DNA of 64,000 bases. Origin: Alviniconcha marisindica. Its lineage: Eukaryota; Mollusca; Gastropoda; Provannidae. The stretch spans positions 156,001 through 220,000 of the forward strand of contig JABMCL010001071.1 of NCBI GenBank assembly GCA_018857735.1, given 5' to 3'. The notes beneath the pieces were generated by a model, which did no database searches, was not told the DNA's origin, and saw only the letters and a list, made by a program, of their open reading frames with translations. Both the position numbers and the translations under genes were made by a program. Each line of letters starts with the position of its first letter. Positions within the stretch are counted from its first letter, which is position 1. This document shows, one piece after another, positions 13,401 to 22,775 of this stretch.

Positions 13401-16400
13401 TCTGATTGAGTTGTCTTTTTTTGACCCATGTCCAGAAGCTGACTCAGGTTGGCTGCTTTCTGATTGAGTTGTCTGTTTTTGACCCACGTCCAGCGGCTGA
13501 CTCGAGTTAGCTGCTTTCTGATTGAGTTGGTCTGTTTTTGACCCACGTCCAGCAGCTGACTCGAGTTAGCTGCTTTCTGATTGAGTTGGTCTGTTTGTGA
13601 CCCACGCCCAGAAGCTGACTCAGGTTGGCTGCTTTCTGATTGTTTGTTTTTGACCCGCGTCCAGCGGCTGACTCGAGTTAGCTGCTTTCAGATTGAGTTG
13701 TGTGTTTTTGACCCACGTCCAGCGGCTGACTTGGGTTAGCTGCTTTCTGATTAAGTTGGTCTGTTTTTGACCCACGTCCAGAAGCTGACTCAGTTGGTTG
13801 CTTTTTGAAGCAGCACTGGGCACTGTGGCTCAGTGCTTTGAATTACGCAGAATGGTGAGATCAGGAGATGCAATGGCACGAAAGTAATGGTGTTGACCTG
13901 AATGGTGAGTGTGGGAGATGCAGTGGTACAAAAGTAAAATGCTAAACTCTGTGGTGATGAGGGAGATGTGGTGGCACAAAAGTAATGTGCTAAGATGAAT
14001 GGTGTCAGCAGGTGCAATGATGCAAAAGTAAAGTGCTAAGCTGTATGGTGATTGTGAGAGTTGCGGTGGCACAGAAGTAAAATGGTAAACTGAATCAGCA
14101 AATGATGATTGTGGGAGATGTTGTAGAAGTATAGACAAATGCATGCACACACTTACATGCGCATGCACATGCATGCATGCATGCACACACATGCAACACA
14201 CATGCCGAAGTACATGTATAGATCTGCAAATTTTTGTTTTTCACAAAATCTAAATCTATTCACAGGTGTTGGGGCAGAGGTCATCCGGTCCTCAGCAAGT
14301 GTGCACTCCATAGAGAGAGGAGAGAGGGCTGAACAAGATTCTAAACCACATTCAAGTCGGTTAGTACAGATGTGTGGACATCAATTGTGTGTTTGATTAT
14401 TCTGTCCATTTATTTTGAATGCAATTCTGAAATCACGGACTTTGCCAAAATTTTACGTTGTATGTATTAATCACATGAAATGCTTGCGGCGAAAAATTGT
14501 ATAACTGAATGCATCCTGTGGATTTTATGAAGTTCAAGTTATTTTGTGTTTATTTCCCCAGGTTGCAACACCTCTGGGACATCATGTACAACTTCTTTAG
14601 GAACCTTTCTCCACAGAGGCTGGCAATACTTATCGCAGTTGTTGTTGTCATTGTGGGTGTGATTCTCACACTGGGGTTGGTGCCGGCCAGCTTCATCTAT
14701 GTGGAGTACTATGAGGTACAGTGGTATATGCTTTCTGAGGTCATACATTTTAAAGCCCACAGTGGAAATGCTGTGTTTTGTTTTTGATTTGTTGTTGACA
14801 TTGCTGTTGTCGATGTTGTTGTGTTCTTATATCTTAGTAGCAATTTGTCGGGTCAAATGTACGAGACACTGAGGCCATGGCCATCAAACTGTGATCCTGT
14901 TATATCTGTGTGCTCTCCATAGAGAGAGGAGAGAGGGCTGTACAAGATCAATCCATTTCCCTAGCAAGGTTTACAAAACACACAGTGTACAGGTGCAGAC
15001 ACCTATGCAACACCCCCCCACCACCACCACCACCACCACCACCACCACCACACCCACCCACCACATACCACATGTACGCGCGCACGCACACACGCATGCA
15101 CGCACGCACGCACGCACACACACACATGCACACACCCTCTATCCCTCATCAGTTCTGGCAAATTTGTGTCGAGTTTATCACACCCTGTAAGGGTGATATA
15201 TAGTGGTGATTTTTGTTGATAAGTTTAGAGGCAATTTCAGTCCTCTGTGTCAATTTTCCCAGCTCAGGAGAGTTATGGTTTCACTGCATTCTTTTAAACA
15301 CGTGACAGATATTTTGTTTGTTAATGCGCAGGTCATTCACTATTCAAATCAATTTTCAGCTCGCCCTCGCCAAGAATCGTGTCTCGGGGAAAGTGAATCG
15401 GGAAGATGTCTATTACCCAGGATGCTACTTGCTGACACCAGACATCGAGCTTATTCGCTTTCGAGGGACGGCCCACACATTCAGCCGGGGTCTGGACATC
15501 CTCACTTCAGACAAGTTGTCGTTTAACTTGGAGCTCACTCTTCAGTATTTTATCAAGTGAGTGTTGCCAGTGACTGAATTGGTGAAAACTGATCTAAGTT
15601 TATACATAGCCATGTGGAGTTTGACTCTGAAAAGTTCAGGGTCCATGATATAGTAAAGTAGGTAACTTGATGCTTTACACCCAGTCAAGCATCAAGTTAC
15701 TTACTTACCATATCATGAACCCTGAACATTTCAGAAAATCATAATGGAAACCACAGTTGTAATTTTAACAGTTTAAGTAATGACTGTGTTGTAATAATAA
15801 TGGGAGCAGATCATTGTTCTGTAGTAATGATTTTATTGATTGTGTGTATATTTAGCATCCATTCCAGCAGCAATATGGCTCTTTAGCTCTTTTCAAAAAC
15901 ATATGTCTGGATGAATTTTGATTCCACTCTCAGGATTCTCTTCAAAAACAAAATTCACAAAAAAGCGAACCTATGGTGTTTGCAAGTGTATTGTCAATGT
16001 CTGTCTTCTTTTCTGCACTCAGACTATGATAAATGTTTCTATGTTCGGTCTTCAGTGAGGTGACCGTGCATGGTTGACGGAACTCTAATATCCAAGAACC
16101 CAGTATCCATTTCCAGTGTCAGCACTAGCTTGTTGGGCAACAGTCTTGATTGATAGCAGTGTGTTCTTAATGCATTGTGCTCTTGGTACAGACCCAGTAA
16201 ACTGGATTACTGGTTCACCAACCAGCTGTGTGAACAAGTGCACTAGGATAGTGTTCATGTTATGAAGCAGCAACTTTGCAGTGCTGGTACATCATTCCCG
16301 TACCTTGAATTTTCTGCTGTTGCAGGCCTGAGGAATTGGGTTTGTTGTTCACCAACTTTGAACACAACTATGAAAGTGTGATTGAGACTGTGATAATCAG

Positions 16401-19400
16401 CACCATGAAAAACGAGGCTGTCAAGTACAGTCTGGACAACTTCCGTCTCAATCGGTCAATGGTGGAACAGAACTTCAAGCAGGCCCTGGCCCACCGGCTG
16501 TCAGGTTAGTCTTGCACTTGTCTGGCCTCCTTTGTAGGCATCAGTCCATTGAATGGTTGACCAGTGTATTCCACATGTCAGCTGTCTTTTTTTTATACCT
16601 TATGTTTAGTCAGTCCTTTGTAGGAAACTTGGGTTGATTTGTTGTCCAAATTTTGGGTTGATCCTTTTGTAGGAAATTTGGATGATCCTTCGTGGAAATT
16701 TGGGTTGATTCTTTTGTTGGAAATTTGGGTTGATCCTTTTGTGGGAAATTTGGTTTGATCTGTTTGTATGAAATTTGGGTTGGTCCTTCATGGGAAATTT
16801 GGGTTGGTCCTTTGCAATGCTTGTGTTTCAACATACATAAAATGGGCTGGTCAGATTCTTTGAGGCTGGAGATATATTTTGAGAGCAGACTCAGTATCAG
16901 CAATACACTGTTGTTCAGGTGACTGCTGCCCAAGTTGCTGCCCCAGGCGCTGTGGTGCCAGCGTGGATTGCCGCTCATGCAGACTGGCTGGACGCTGTTA
17001 CCAAGGTTTCCACATGGAGATGCGGTACTTTCAGATGGGGGCCATTAAAATCCCTGAAGAGGTTTCTGAACGTTTCCTTCGACAGACAATCCTTCTTGTA
17101 AGTTGCTTTGGTTGTGAAGATAAAAGTTGTCTTTGTCACTTGCTGCGTTTCTGTCTCTGTCTCTCTTCTTATTAACTCTTCTCCAGGGTCCCTCCGTCTT
17201 TCATATCAAGATGTATTTTAAGCAATGTTTGTTAGGCTCTTCTTTTCATATGTTGAGAACAGAAACAACAGTTTTTTTTTTTTTTCCTTCTAATCTTAGA
17301 TATAAATTATATGCATTTGTATATATATATATATATATATACATATTTAATATCTGAATTATAGGTACTAAAAATTCCCATGATTTTGTTTTGATTTTTG
17401 TTGTTGTTGTAAATAGGGAAGAAGAACGGAAAAAGTGAAAAGAGCTGGACTGACTCATAACTTGATGACTCTCACTTGTAACCTGATTCGAGCACATGAA
17501 TACCATGTTGAACTTAACTGAATTGAACCTGTAGTATTGAATGCCAGTCTGTTTTCCTGCACCTGTAGCATCTGTTGTATTTGGTGCAGGTTGAATCAGA
17601 GAAGGAGTTTTTCCTTCAGCAGCATGCTGTGGAGGTCAAGCTATCTGAACAGTTGCAGAAAGACATTCTCAACAGAGGTGGGTACCTGTGTGTAGCTTTG
17701 CCAGTACAGTGATAAGGAGATTATTATTATTATTCATAGTTTTTATATAGCGCTATTATCTGCTCTCGAGCAGACTCAATGTGCACATGTCACATGTGAT
17801 TCTGAATGAGTGACTGTATCCTTTTTTTAGTGCGTATTATTAATATCCACGGAAGTGATGTACTGGTAGCGCTCTGTGGTTGTTGCATGGCTGGTGCCAC
17901 GTGAAATGCTGCCATTTTGGCGCAACTTCTGTGTACACCATTCAACCATGCACCAGGTTACAGTGTCACTTCATTCAAAGCCACATAAGTAGGGTGTATG
18001 CGTGTTTAGCTGTAACCTGCCACCTGCACTTTTGGCAGAATGACCGGGATCTTTTACATGCTACTGCGGTAACACGGGGGTGGAACGGATACTGAAATAA
18101 GAGTCAGCACAGAAAGTTGACCCTGGAGAAGAAAACTCTCCCGCCGCTCCTGCACGGGGATTCGAACCCGCGACCTTTCAATCATGAGTCCGGCGCTCTA
18201 ACCACAGAGCTGAGCTAACCCGAGATGGGTTGGCCAAGTGGCTGAGACACAGCACTTAGATTGAAAGGTTGGAAGTGTAGATCCCAGTGTTAGGCGGTAA
18301 CTTTCTTTCCCCTCTCCCTACTCGGGGCAGTGGTTTCAGTGTCTAACCTATCAGATGAAATGAAAAACCAAAGACAGGTATGTGACTGGTGTGTGTGCAT
18401 GCGTGTTGCGACCCAGTAGCAGGGGAGAAAACAGTGTGACCCTAGACAGAGTTTGTTCTTATGTCACCAGTGTTACTGTTGGGATTTGATGTCAATAATG
18501 AATTTCCACATTACTTAGGCCTGTCACAGTCAATTCTTTCTTAGTGCACTTGTGTGCATATGTGCTTGTGAACATAAAATGAATTCAGGTGAATGCAGTT
18601 TTGACATATCAATTTCGTAGAAATTCATTCTGTATTATGACTATGTTATGATGGGGTTAAATGTGGCTATCATAAGATTTATTAGCAGGTCTGAATTAGC
18701 AAACTGAATTTCCCATTTGCAGTTCCCAAATGAGACTAGAAAGTGTACAAAATGCCAATCCAAAATAATGTTGCCAGCATCTGCTACCACAAATATTGAG
18801 GTCGACAGCAGATTTTGCCATGAGACATTCAGTCCAGGTGATAGGCACACAGTACAGGGAGCACCCAGACCAGTACAACTGTTGATGTGGCTGGGCACAG
18901 TTCTGTGCACTTTGAGGGCATGCTCTGTTTGTGCTTCTGATTACATTCACAGTCAAGGACTGCCACATTAATTGTGCCAGCGATGGACCATTCTTAATGA
19001 AATATGTTGCAGTGGGTCATGAAACTGAGAGTGAGATTCGGCACGGTGTTGACCTGGAGTCATGCTTAACGAGCTTGGTCATGGTGGGCCACGTGATCGG
19101 AAGCAAGATTACGTTGCCATTTTTGCTCATTCTGAACTTGCTTTTGATCTCGTGATCCACCGGGAACTAGCTCATTAAGAATGACCTCAGGTGAATACTG
19201 TGCCCACGTTTGTTGTCAATTTTGTGACCTGGTGTGACCTCCCTCATGAATATTCTTAAGAATGGTATTGTTCAGTGAATCAGTTTTTGTTTTGTTGTGG
19301 CGTTTCCTTATTCTGAGCCTGATCCACCCTTCTTTGATGTGGAATAAACCTGGTAACAAGGAGAATTTTAGGCCATTTTCCACTTTTTGAAGCTAGCACA

Positions 19401-19736
19401 CAGGTGTGTTTTATTTTTGTGTTTTCTTTCTTGCCTTTCTGTCTCTCCCTCTTCAGTCAATGCTCATCTATTTGCTTATTTATTTGTGTGGTAGCTGGTG
19501 AAATCCGAGATGCAGCAACTGCTGAAGCTGACAAGATTCTGGCCATAGCCCAGTCAGAGCATGAAAAAGAAGTCCAGGCATCCTATTTCCAAGCCATGAA
19601 GAGGCTCTACCAGCAACTGAACTTTACTCAGGAGGACCACAAGTTGTCACTCATGTATATCCATGCCTTGGAAGGCATCTCAGACAAACTGTACAATCTG
19701 AACTTTGACAAACTGACGGCTCATGGGCAAGGGTGA
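7393..19736 (+). CDS. SPFH/band-7 (stomatin-prohibitin-like) membrane protein, multi-exon gene (gene-level entry)
   Basis: Ten exons joined in matching phase give 448 residues from the first recognised exon; the true N-terminus is not fixed. The order is a polar N-terminal region (about 1-123), one hydrophobic segment (about 124-150, rich in Val/Ile/Leu), then a band-7-like domain from about 155. Family-typical stretches are [33 protein letters not shown] and [21 protein letters not shown] Cys-rich insert lies near 281-306. An Ala/Glu/Gln-rich helical tail ([20 protein letters not shown]) precedes the stop at 19734-19736. SPFH proteins generally scaffold membrane microdomains and oligomerise; a role of that kind is inferred. 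I do not recognise a named orthologue. A stomatin, prohibitin or flotillin relative are all possible, but the sequence is divergent. Confidence 0.75.
7886..7918 (+). CDS. SPFH-like gene, 33-nt micro-exon
   Basis: A 33-nt exon between ttttccag and AGT|GTAAGG, in phase 0, reads [11 protein letters not shown]. It is supported by symmetric phase with both neighbours and by sound splice signals. It could be skipped without changing the frame. Confidence 0.5.
8090..8602 (+). mobile_element. MITE-like element in intron of the SPFH-like gene
   Basis: 513 bp bounded by GGGCAGTTCA and TGAACTGCCC inverted termini, with TA on both sides. It is a diverged copy of the elements in the palindrome arms. The minus strand has a 69-residue open stretch (Cys/His-rich start, FPADQK, SSWKKCV) that loosely resembles a decayed THAP domain; a stop and a frame change break it. 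Probably non-autonomous. Confidence 0.7.
8605..10120. other. Intronic sequence, one short tandem duplication
   Basis: No exon recognised. A 43-bp direct duplication lies at about 9723-9805 (ccaccagcgaaagccctgac twice). The rest is AT-rich intron-like sequence. Confidence 0.5.
10124..10480 (+). mobile_element. SINE-like repeat with 5S rRNA-like head
   Basis: The stretch around 10165-10215 contains ggttaagcatgatc and gcatggatgggtgacc. These resemble the internal promoter region of 5S rRNA (the GTTAAGC and TTGGATGGGTGACC blocks). It is followed by a tail (gatgagactgtaaactgaa, then gtggattatggaaa) that recurs at 25250-25360. This suggests a 5S-derived SINE with a tail shared by other SINEs. Diverged, without clear target duplications. 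Confidence 0.5.
10805..10850. repeat. (TA)n microsatellite
   Basis: A run of TA dinucleotides near 10822-10848 in intron sequence. Confidence 0.8.
11299..11452. repeat. (CA)n microsatellite with interruptions
   Basis: Long CA/CACG dinucleotide tract. It creates long His/Thr frames on one strand and Val/Cys frames on the other, which are not genes. Confidence 0.95.
11672..11965 (+). mobile_element. tRNA-derived SINE-like element
   Basis: The head has a pol III A-box-like tggcctagcggtaaggc and a B-box-like ggttcgatacc, about 25 bp apart as in tRNA genes. The tail ends with the phrase ccctaataagccttatgg, then tttctgtggacc. The same tail occurs near 25670, 27730 (complement), 35565 and 59460. 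No intact tRNA cloverleaf is formed, so this is a SINE and not a tRNA gene. Confidence 0.7.
12285..12712. repeat. 49-bp minisatellite
   Basis: About seven units of 49 bp (gtattttgtgggagattttt, then cccctcttgttatgagtcac) in tandem, with a shorter lead-in at 12285. It lies in the intron before the exon at 13195 and includes no splice site of that exon. Confidence 0.92.
13195..13324 (+). CDS. SPFH-like gene, exon with 3' end inside a minisatellite
   Basis: An acceptor ttattttcag is followed by 43 codons in phase 0 ([16 protein letters not shown], later [11 protein letters not shown], ending PAADS) and a donor CTCAG|GTTGGT in phase 1. The next exon fits this phase exactly. The last 43 nt or so form the first unit of the 58-bp tandem array. 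Composition is polar and His/Asp-rich, consistent with a disordered cytosolic tail. Confidence 0.7.
13279..13808. repeat. 58-bp minisatellite that includes the exon 3' end and donor
   Basis: Nine or so units of about 58 bp. The first unit covers the last bases of the exon (attgagttgactgttttt, then ccagcagctgactcag) plus its donor and first intron bases. Later units keep the same order, with tgacccacgtccag and gctgactcgagttagctg. Many later copies have lost the GT at the donor position (gag instead of ggt), a few keep it. Confidence 0.9.
14266..14359 (+). CDS. SPFH-like gene, exon
   Basis: Between ctattcacag and AGTCG|GTTAGT. It enters in phase 1 and leaves in phase 2 and reads [20 protein letters not shown] then [12 protein letters not shown]. 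Polar and charged, probably cytosolic and juxtamembrane. Interestingly the phrase ctccatagagagaggagagag occurs again in the intron at 14919-14939. Confidence 0.7.
14562..14715 (+). CDS. SPFH-like gene, exon with the transmembrane segment
   Basis: An acceptor tttccccag is followed by [21 protein letters not shown], then about 27 hydrophobic residues ([19 protein letters not shown] onward) and FIYVEYYE. It ends with GAG|GTACAG in phase 0. One membrane helix, likely a signal anchor just before the band-7-like domain. Confidence 0.85.
15009..15140. repeat. (CAC)n and (CA)n microsatellites
   Basis: A CAC triplet run (about 15014-15060) followed by CA/CGCA repeats, in intron sequence. Confidence 0.9.
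15360..15556 (+). CDS. SPFH-like gene, exon with band-7-like domain start
   Basis: The acceptor is the second of two nearby candidates: attttcag at 15352-15359 keeps the frame, while an upstream cag at 15329-15331 leads to a stop. Reads [52 protein letters not shown] and [10 protein letters not shown]. The donor is AA|GTGAGT, phase 2. The Y-P-G-x-Y-x-L-x-P and L-x-F-x-L-x-L-x-Y patterns are typical of SPFH domains. Confidence 0.85.
15557..16325. other. Intron with a short inverted repeat
   Basis: Around 15632-15730, the phrase agttcagggtccatgatat and cttgatgctttacaccca recur in complement, giving an imperfect hairpin. It matches the tail of dispersed repeats ending in tttacttactta-type words. 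No exon seen. Confidence 0.5.
16326..16504 (+). CDS. SPFH-like gene, exon with central band-7-like domain
   Basis: Reads [55 protein letters not shown] and AHRLSG. Enters in phase 2 and leaves in phase 1 (TCAG|GTTAGT). The pattern of F-x-x-N-Y-x-x-V-I, then K-N-E-A and R-x-x-V-E is characteristic of SPFH domains. Confidence 0.88.
16606..16818. repeat. Short minisatellite, about 25-30 bp units
   Basis: Seven or eight irregular units built on gggaaatttgggttgatcct. Complement frames produce a Lys/Pro/Asn-rich repeat and are not genes. Confidence 0.85.
16919..17097 (+). CDS. SPFH-like gene, exon with Cys-rich insert
   Basis: Acceptor ttgttcag in phase 1, donor CTT|GTAAGT in phase 0. It starts [13 protein letters not shown], continues [16 protein letters not shown] and then [20 protein letters not shown]. 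Eight cysteines fall within about 25 residues (CC-x2-CC-x3-C-x5-C-x2-C-x5-C), which is unusual for a band-7-like domain. The other frames contain stops or break the flanking phases, so this frame is forced. Confidence 0.8.
17590..17677 (+). CDS. SPFH-like gene, exon
   Basis: Acceptor ttggtgcag, phase 0. Reads [20 protein letters not shown] then QLQKDILNR, a charged helix, and leaves in phase 1 (AGAG|GTGGGT). This matches the helical region that follows the core SPFH fold. Confidence 0.82.
17725..18222 (-). mobile_element. tRNA-derived SINE, nearly full length
   Basis: On the minus strand the head reads ggttagctcagctctgtgg, then a B-box-like gggttcgaatcccc. It resembles a tRNA with a CAT anticodon position, but the anticodon stem is poor, so it is SINE and not tRNA. 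The body recurs at 42930-43395 and 59705-59925. It ends in tatagcgctatataaaaa then an (ATA)n tail at 17723-17735. Confidence 0.75.
18224..18415 (+). mobile_element. Second SINE-like element, head to head with the previous one
   Basis: It begins gggttggccaagtggctgag, like the A-box end of a Leu/Ser-type tRNA. It continues with a weaker B-box-like region near 18276-18290 and a tail containing cagatgaaatgaaaaacc. It adjoins the preceding SINE in opposite orientation. Confidence 0.5.
18416..19494. other. Intron, no further exon seen
   Basis: An open frame of 84 codons at 18717-18971 has no splice signals of note and no family resemblance. Near 19010-19265 two phrases about hundred-bases apart (ttcttaatgaaatatg / cattaagaatgacc) give a weak inverted repeat. 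I call nothing coding here. Confidence 0.45.
19495..19736 (+). CDS. SPFH-like gene, terminal coding exon
   Basis: Acceptor tgtggtag, phase 1. Reads [60 protein letters not shown], then [20 protein letters not shown] and stop TGA. The Ala/Glu-rich stretch is the long helix that typically follows the SPFH core. The 3' UTR follows. Confidence 0.87.
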
Positions 19737-21285
19737 TGACGGTGACTGCGTTGATTGCTGATGAAGACATGTTTCTCCCTTCTCCATGTGGAATGGATGT
19801 GCTGCAGGTGCATGAAAGTGTGTCAGTGCAGTATCCTAAACTGAATGTGACATGCATGGGGATGAACTGAATACTAAAACTTTTTAGTATTTACATTCTT
19901 TTTTCCTTTTTGGGGGGAGGGGTGGGGGGTTACAAAAAGCGAGCAAACCCAACATCTGAGGACATTAAGCCCCACACCATCCTCCTCAAAGAAAGAAAGA
20001 AAAGAAAAGAGCTGAGTAGAATGATAAGGGATTTTGTCAATAGTGAGATGTTTGGATTTGTTTTACTTTGATCTGTGCATCTGCATATCTCACTGTATCA
20101 TGGTCAGAATCAAGAATTGCCTGTGCCTGCTTACAGCATTGAGCAATAGTACTAGTGTGAAATGTGCCCTGGTTGCATATGACAGTTCTTGTGTATTTAC
20201 ATGTACACTGTTGTTACCATATATAATATATATAAACTGCTGAAGGAGTATACAGTTCTTCAAATAACTGCAAATCAGTTTGTGTCAGTCTTCAGGTTTT
20301 CATATTTTATGTGTTGTTTTTCATGTCGTATGTGTGTGTGCGTGCGTGCGTGCGTGTGTGTGTTAATGCTTACAACAAAAAGAAGTTGTGCCTTAGAGTA
20401 AAAAACACACACAAAAAAACACCACTCCACTGGGTGTGTTTGAACCAAGCAAAAAGAAATGTTTTTTGGGCGGGCACTATGTTTTGTTGATGTTAAAATA
20501 TCAAGCACAGTGGTTGTGTCTGTTTAGATTTTACAGTACTGCTAGTCTGTTTTGTGTATTTTATTTAAAGATATAGGTTGTTGTTGTTTTTTACATTAAT
20601 TGAATGGACTGGATAATTCCTACCTCAGTAACGTGTAATCGCCAGAAGAAAATCATTTTTTGTGTTTCTAACAGTTGTTAGAGCACTGTGATGTTTGTGT
20701 ATGTATTGCTCTGTTCGGTCATGGTTGGGGGGCATCCTGGTGTGTTGGTGTGCATGCATATATTATGTGTGGGCATGTATGTGCATGCTTGTGTGCATGT
20801 TCATCGTGAGATTACCCTGTGCAGTTGACAGGATGTAAAAAAATCCAAGGATAACATGTGGATATGTGGTGTGTGCATGTGTTCTGTCTGTGAATCCCAT
20901 CAGTTTTTTTTAATAAAAGCACATGTTGCCAAAGCTTTGCAGGTGTATTTTTTCACCAGGCTTGGTAAAGCACTGTGTACACAAAACATTCTCAGGGAAG
21001 GTTTTTGCAGTGCATACCAGAATAATCGTCCTCAAGCATAATACATAATATTTATGTATAACAATAAACAACACATAATGAATTTTTTGTACACTTTGTC
21101 CCAAACATTATTTACCATCTGAATTGTCACCAATTTCAGTAAAAAGTGGAATGGTGATACATCATCATTGTGAGACATCGTAACTTCTGGATAGGGTGCT
21201 GCAGTGTCACACACACACCAATGATCAAGCTCTCTAAAAGCATTTTCTTTGAGCCAGTATTGGGATGTTAAAACTTGATGTGCCC
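19737..21285 (+). other. 3' untranslated or flanking region of the SPFH-like gene
   Basis: Non-coding. At 19930-19985 and again at 31755-31795 (both with aggacattaagcc) and as complement at 27635-27690 and 54550-54590 there is a short dispersed repeat. A (GT)n tract with CGTG interruptions sits at 20330-20365. AATAAA-type signals occur near 20913 and 21062. Confidence 0.5.
21061..21068 (+). promoter_or_regulatory. Candidate polyadenylation signal
   Basis: An AATAAA hexamer about 1.3 kb after the stop of the SPFH-like gene. It is one of several possible sites; another at 23775 is followed by a GT-rich stretch. Confidence 0.3.
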
Positions 21286-21289
21286 ATGC

Positions 21290-22775
21290 TTCATCAAGCT
21301 GATCTTGTGGTGGTACTTATTTAGCTGGTAGTGCACACAGTAATTGCATCCATCCCAGCTAGGAATTCTATCTGATCATCAAGCTGATCTTAGGGTAGTA
21401 CTTAAAGCTGGTAGTGCACACAGTAACTGCAGCCATCCCAGCTAGGAATTCTATCTGATCATCAAGCTGATCTTAGGGTAGTACTTAAAGCTGGTAGTGT
21501 TCACAGTAACTGCATCCATCCCAGCTAGGAATTCTATCTGATCATCAAGCTGATCTTAGGGTAGTACTTAAAGCTGGTAGTGTTCACAGTAACTGCATCC
21601 ATCCCAGCTAGGAATTCTATCTGATCATCAAGCTGATCTTAGGTAGTACTTAAAGCTGGTAGTGCACACAGTAACTGCATCCATCCCAGCTAGGAATTCT
21701 ATCTGATCATCAAGCTGATCTTAGGGTAGTACTTAAAGCTGGTAGTGTTCACAGTAACTGCATCCATCCCAGCTAGGAATTCTATCTGATCATCAAGCTG
21801 ATCTTAGGGTAGTACTTAAAGCTGGTAGTGTTCACAGTAACTGCATCCATCCCAGCTAGGAATTCTATCTGATCATCAAGCTGATCTTAGGGTAGTACTT
21901 AAAGCTGGTAGTGCACACAGTAACTGCATCCATCCCAGCTAGGAATTCTATCTGATCATCAAGCTGATCTTAGGGTAGTACTTAAAGCTGGTAGTGTTCA
22001 CAGTAACTGCATCCATCCCAGCTAGGAATTCTATCTGATCATCAAGCTGATCTTAGGGTAGTACTTAAAGCTGGTAGTGTTCACAGTAACTGCATCCATC
22101 CCAGCTAGGAATTCTATCTGATCATCAAGCTGATCTTACAGTAGTACTTAAAGCTGGTAGTGCACACAGTAACTGCATCCATCGCAGCTAGGAATTCTAT
22201 CTGATCATCAAGCTGATCTTACAGTAGTACCTAAAGCTGGTAGTGCACACAGTAACTGCATCCATCACAGCTAGGAATTCTATCTGATCATCAAGCTGAT
22301 CTTAGGGTAGTACTTAAAGCTGGTAGTGCTCACAGTAACTGCATCCATCACAGCTAGGAATTCTATCTGATCATCAAGCTGATCTTACAGTAATACTTAA
22401 AGCTGGTAGTGTTCACAGTAATTGCATCCATCGCAGCTAGGAATTCTATCTGATCATCAAGCTGATCTTACAGTAATACTTAAAGCTGGTAGTGTTCACA
22501 GTAATTGCATGTATCACAGCTAGGAATTCTATCTGATCATCAAGCTGATCTTATGGTAGTGCTTGAAGCTGGTAGTGTTCACAGCAATTGCAGGAATCGC
22601 AGCTAGGAATTCTATTTGATCATCAAGTTGATCTTGTGGTGCTACTTAAAGCTGGTAGCGCACACAGTAATTACAGGTATCACAGCTAGGAATTCTATCT
22701 GATCATCAAGCTGATCTTGTGGCAGTACTTATGGCTGGTAGCACACACAGTAATTGCATGTATCACAGCTAAGAA
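21290..22775. repeat. 83-bp tandem satellite, about 18 units
   Basis: Regular 83-bp units (aattctatctgatcatcaag, then ctgatcttagggtagtactt and aaagctggtagtg) run with little variation. They are most uniform from 21370 to 22130 and more diverged at the 3' end. The word gctaggaattctatctg repeats exactly 83 bp apart. The array lies 1.5 kb after the SPFH-like stop codon. Stops in all frames rule out a coding repeat. Confidence 0.97.

Noticed and set aside
15203..15526. Alternative frame and acceptor (15332) for the SPFH-like exon
   Set aside because: It enters the wrong frame and stops before the exon end; the acceptor at 15359 keeps a band-7-like frame.
18140..18225. Possible tRNA gene (CAT anticodon position) on the minus strand
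   Set aside because: Anticodon stem does not pair well and the sequence runs on into a SINE body with other copies in the window.
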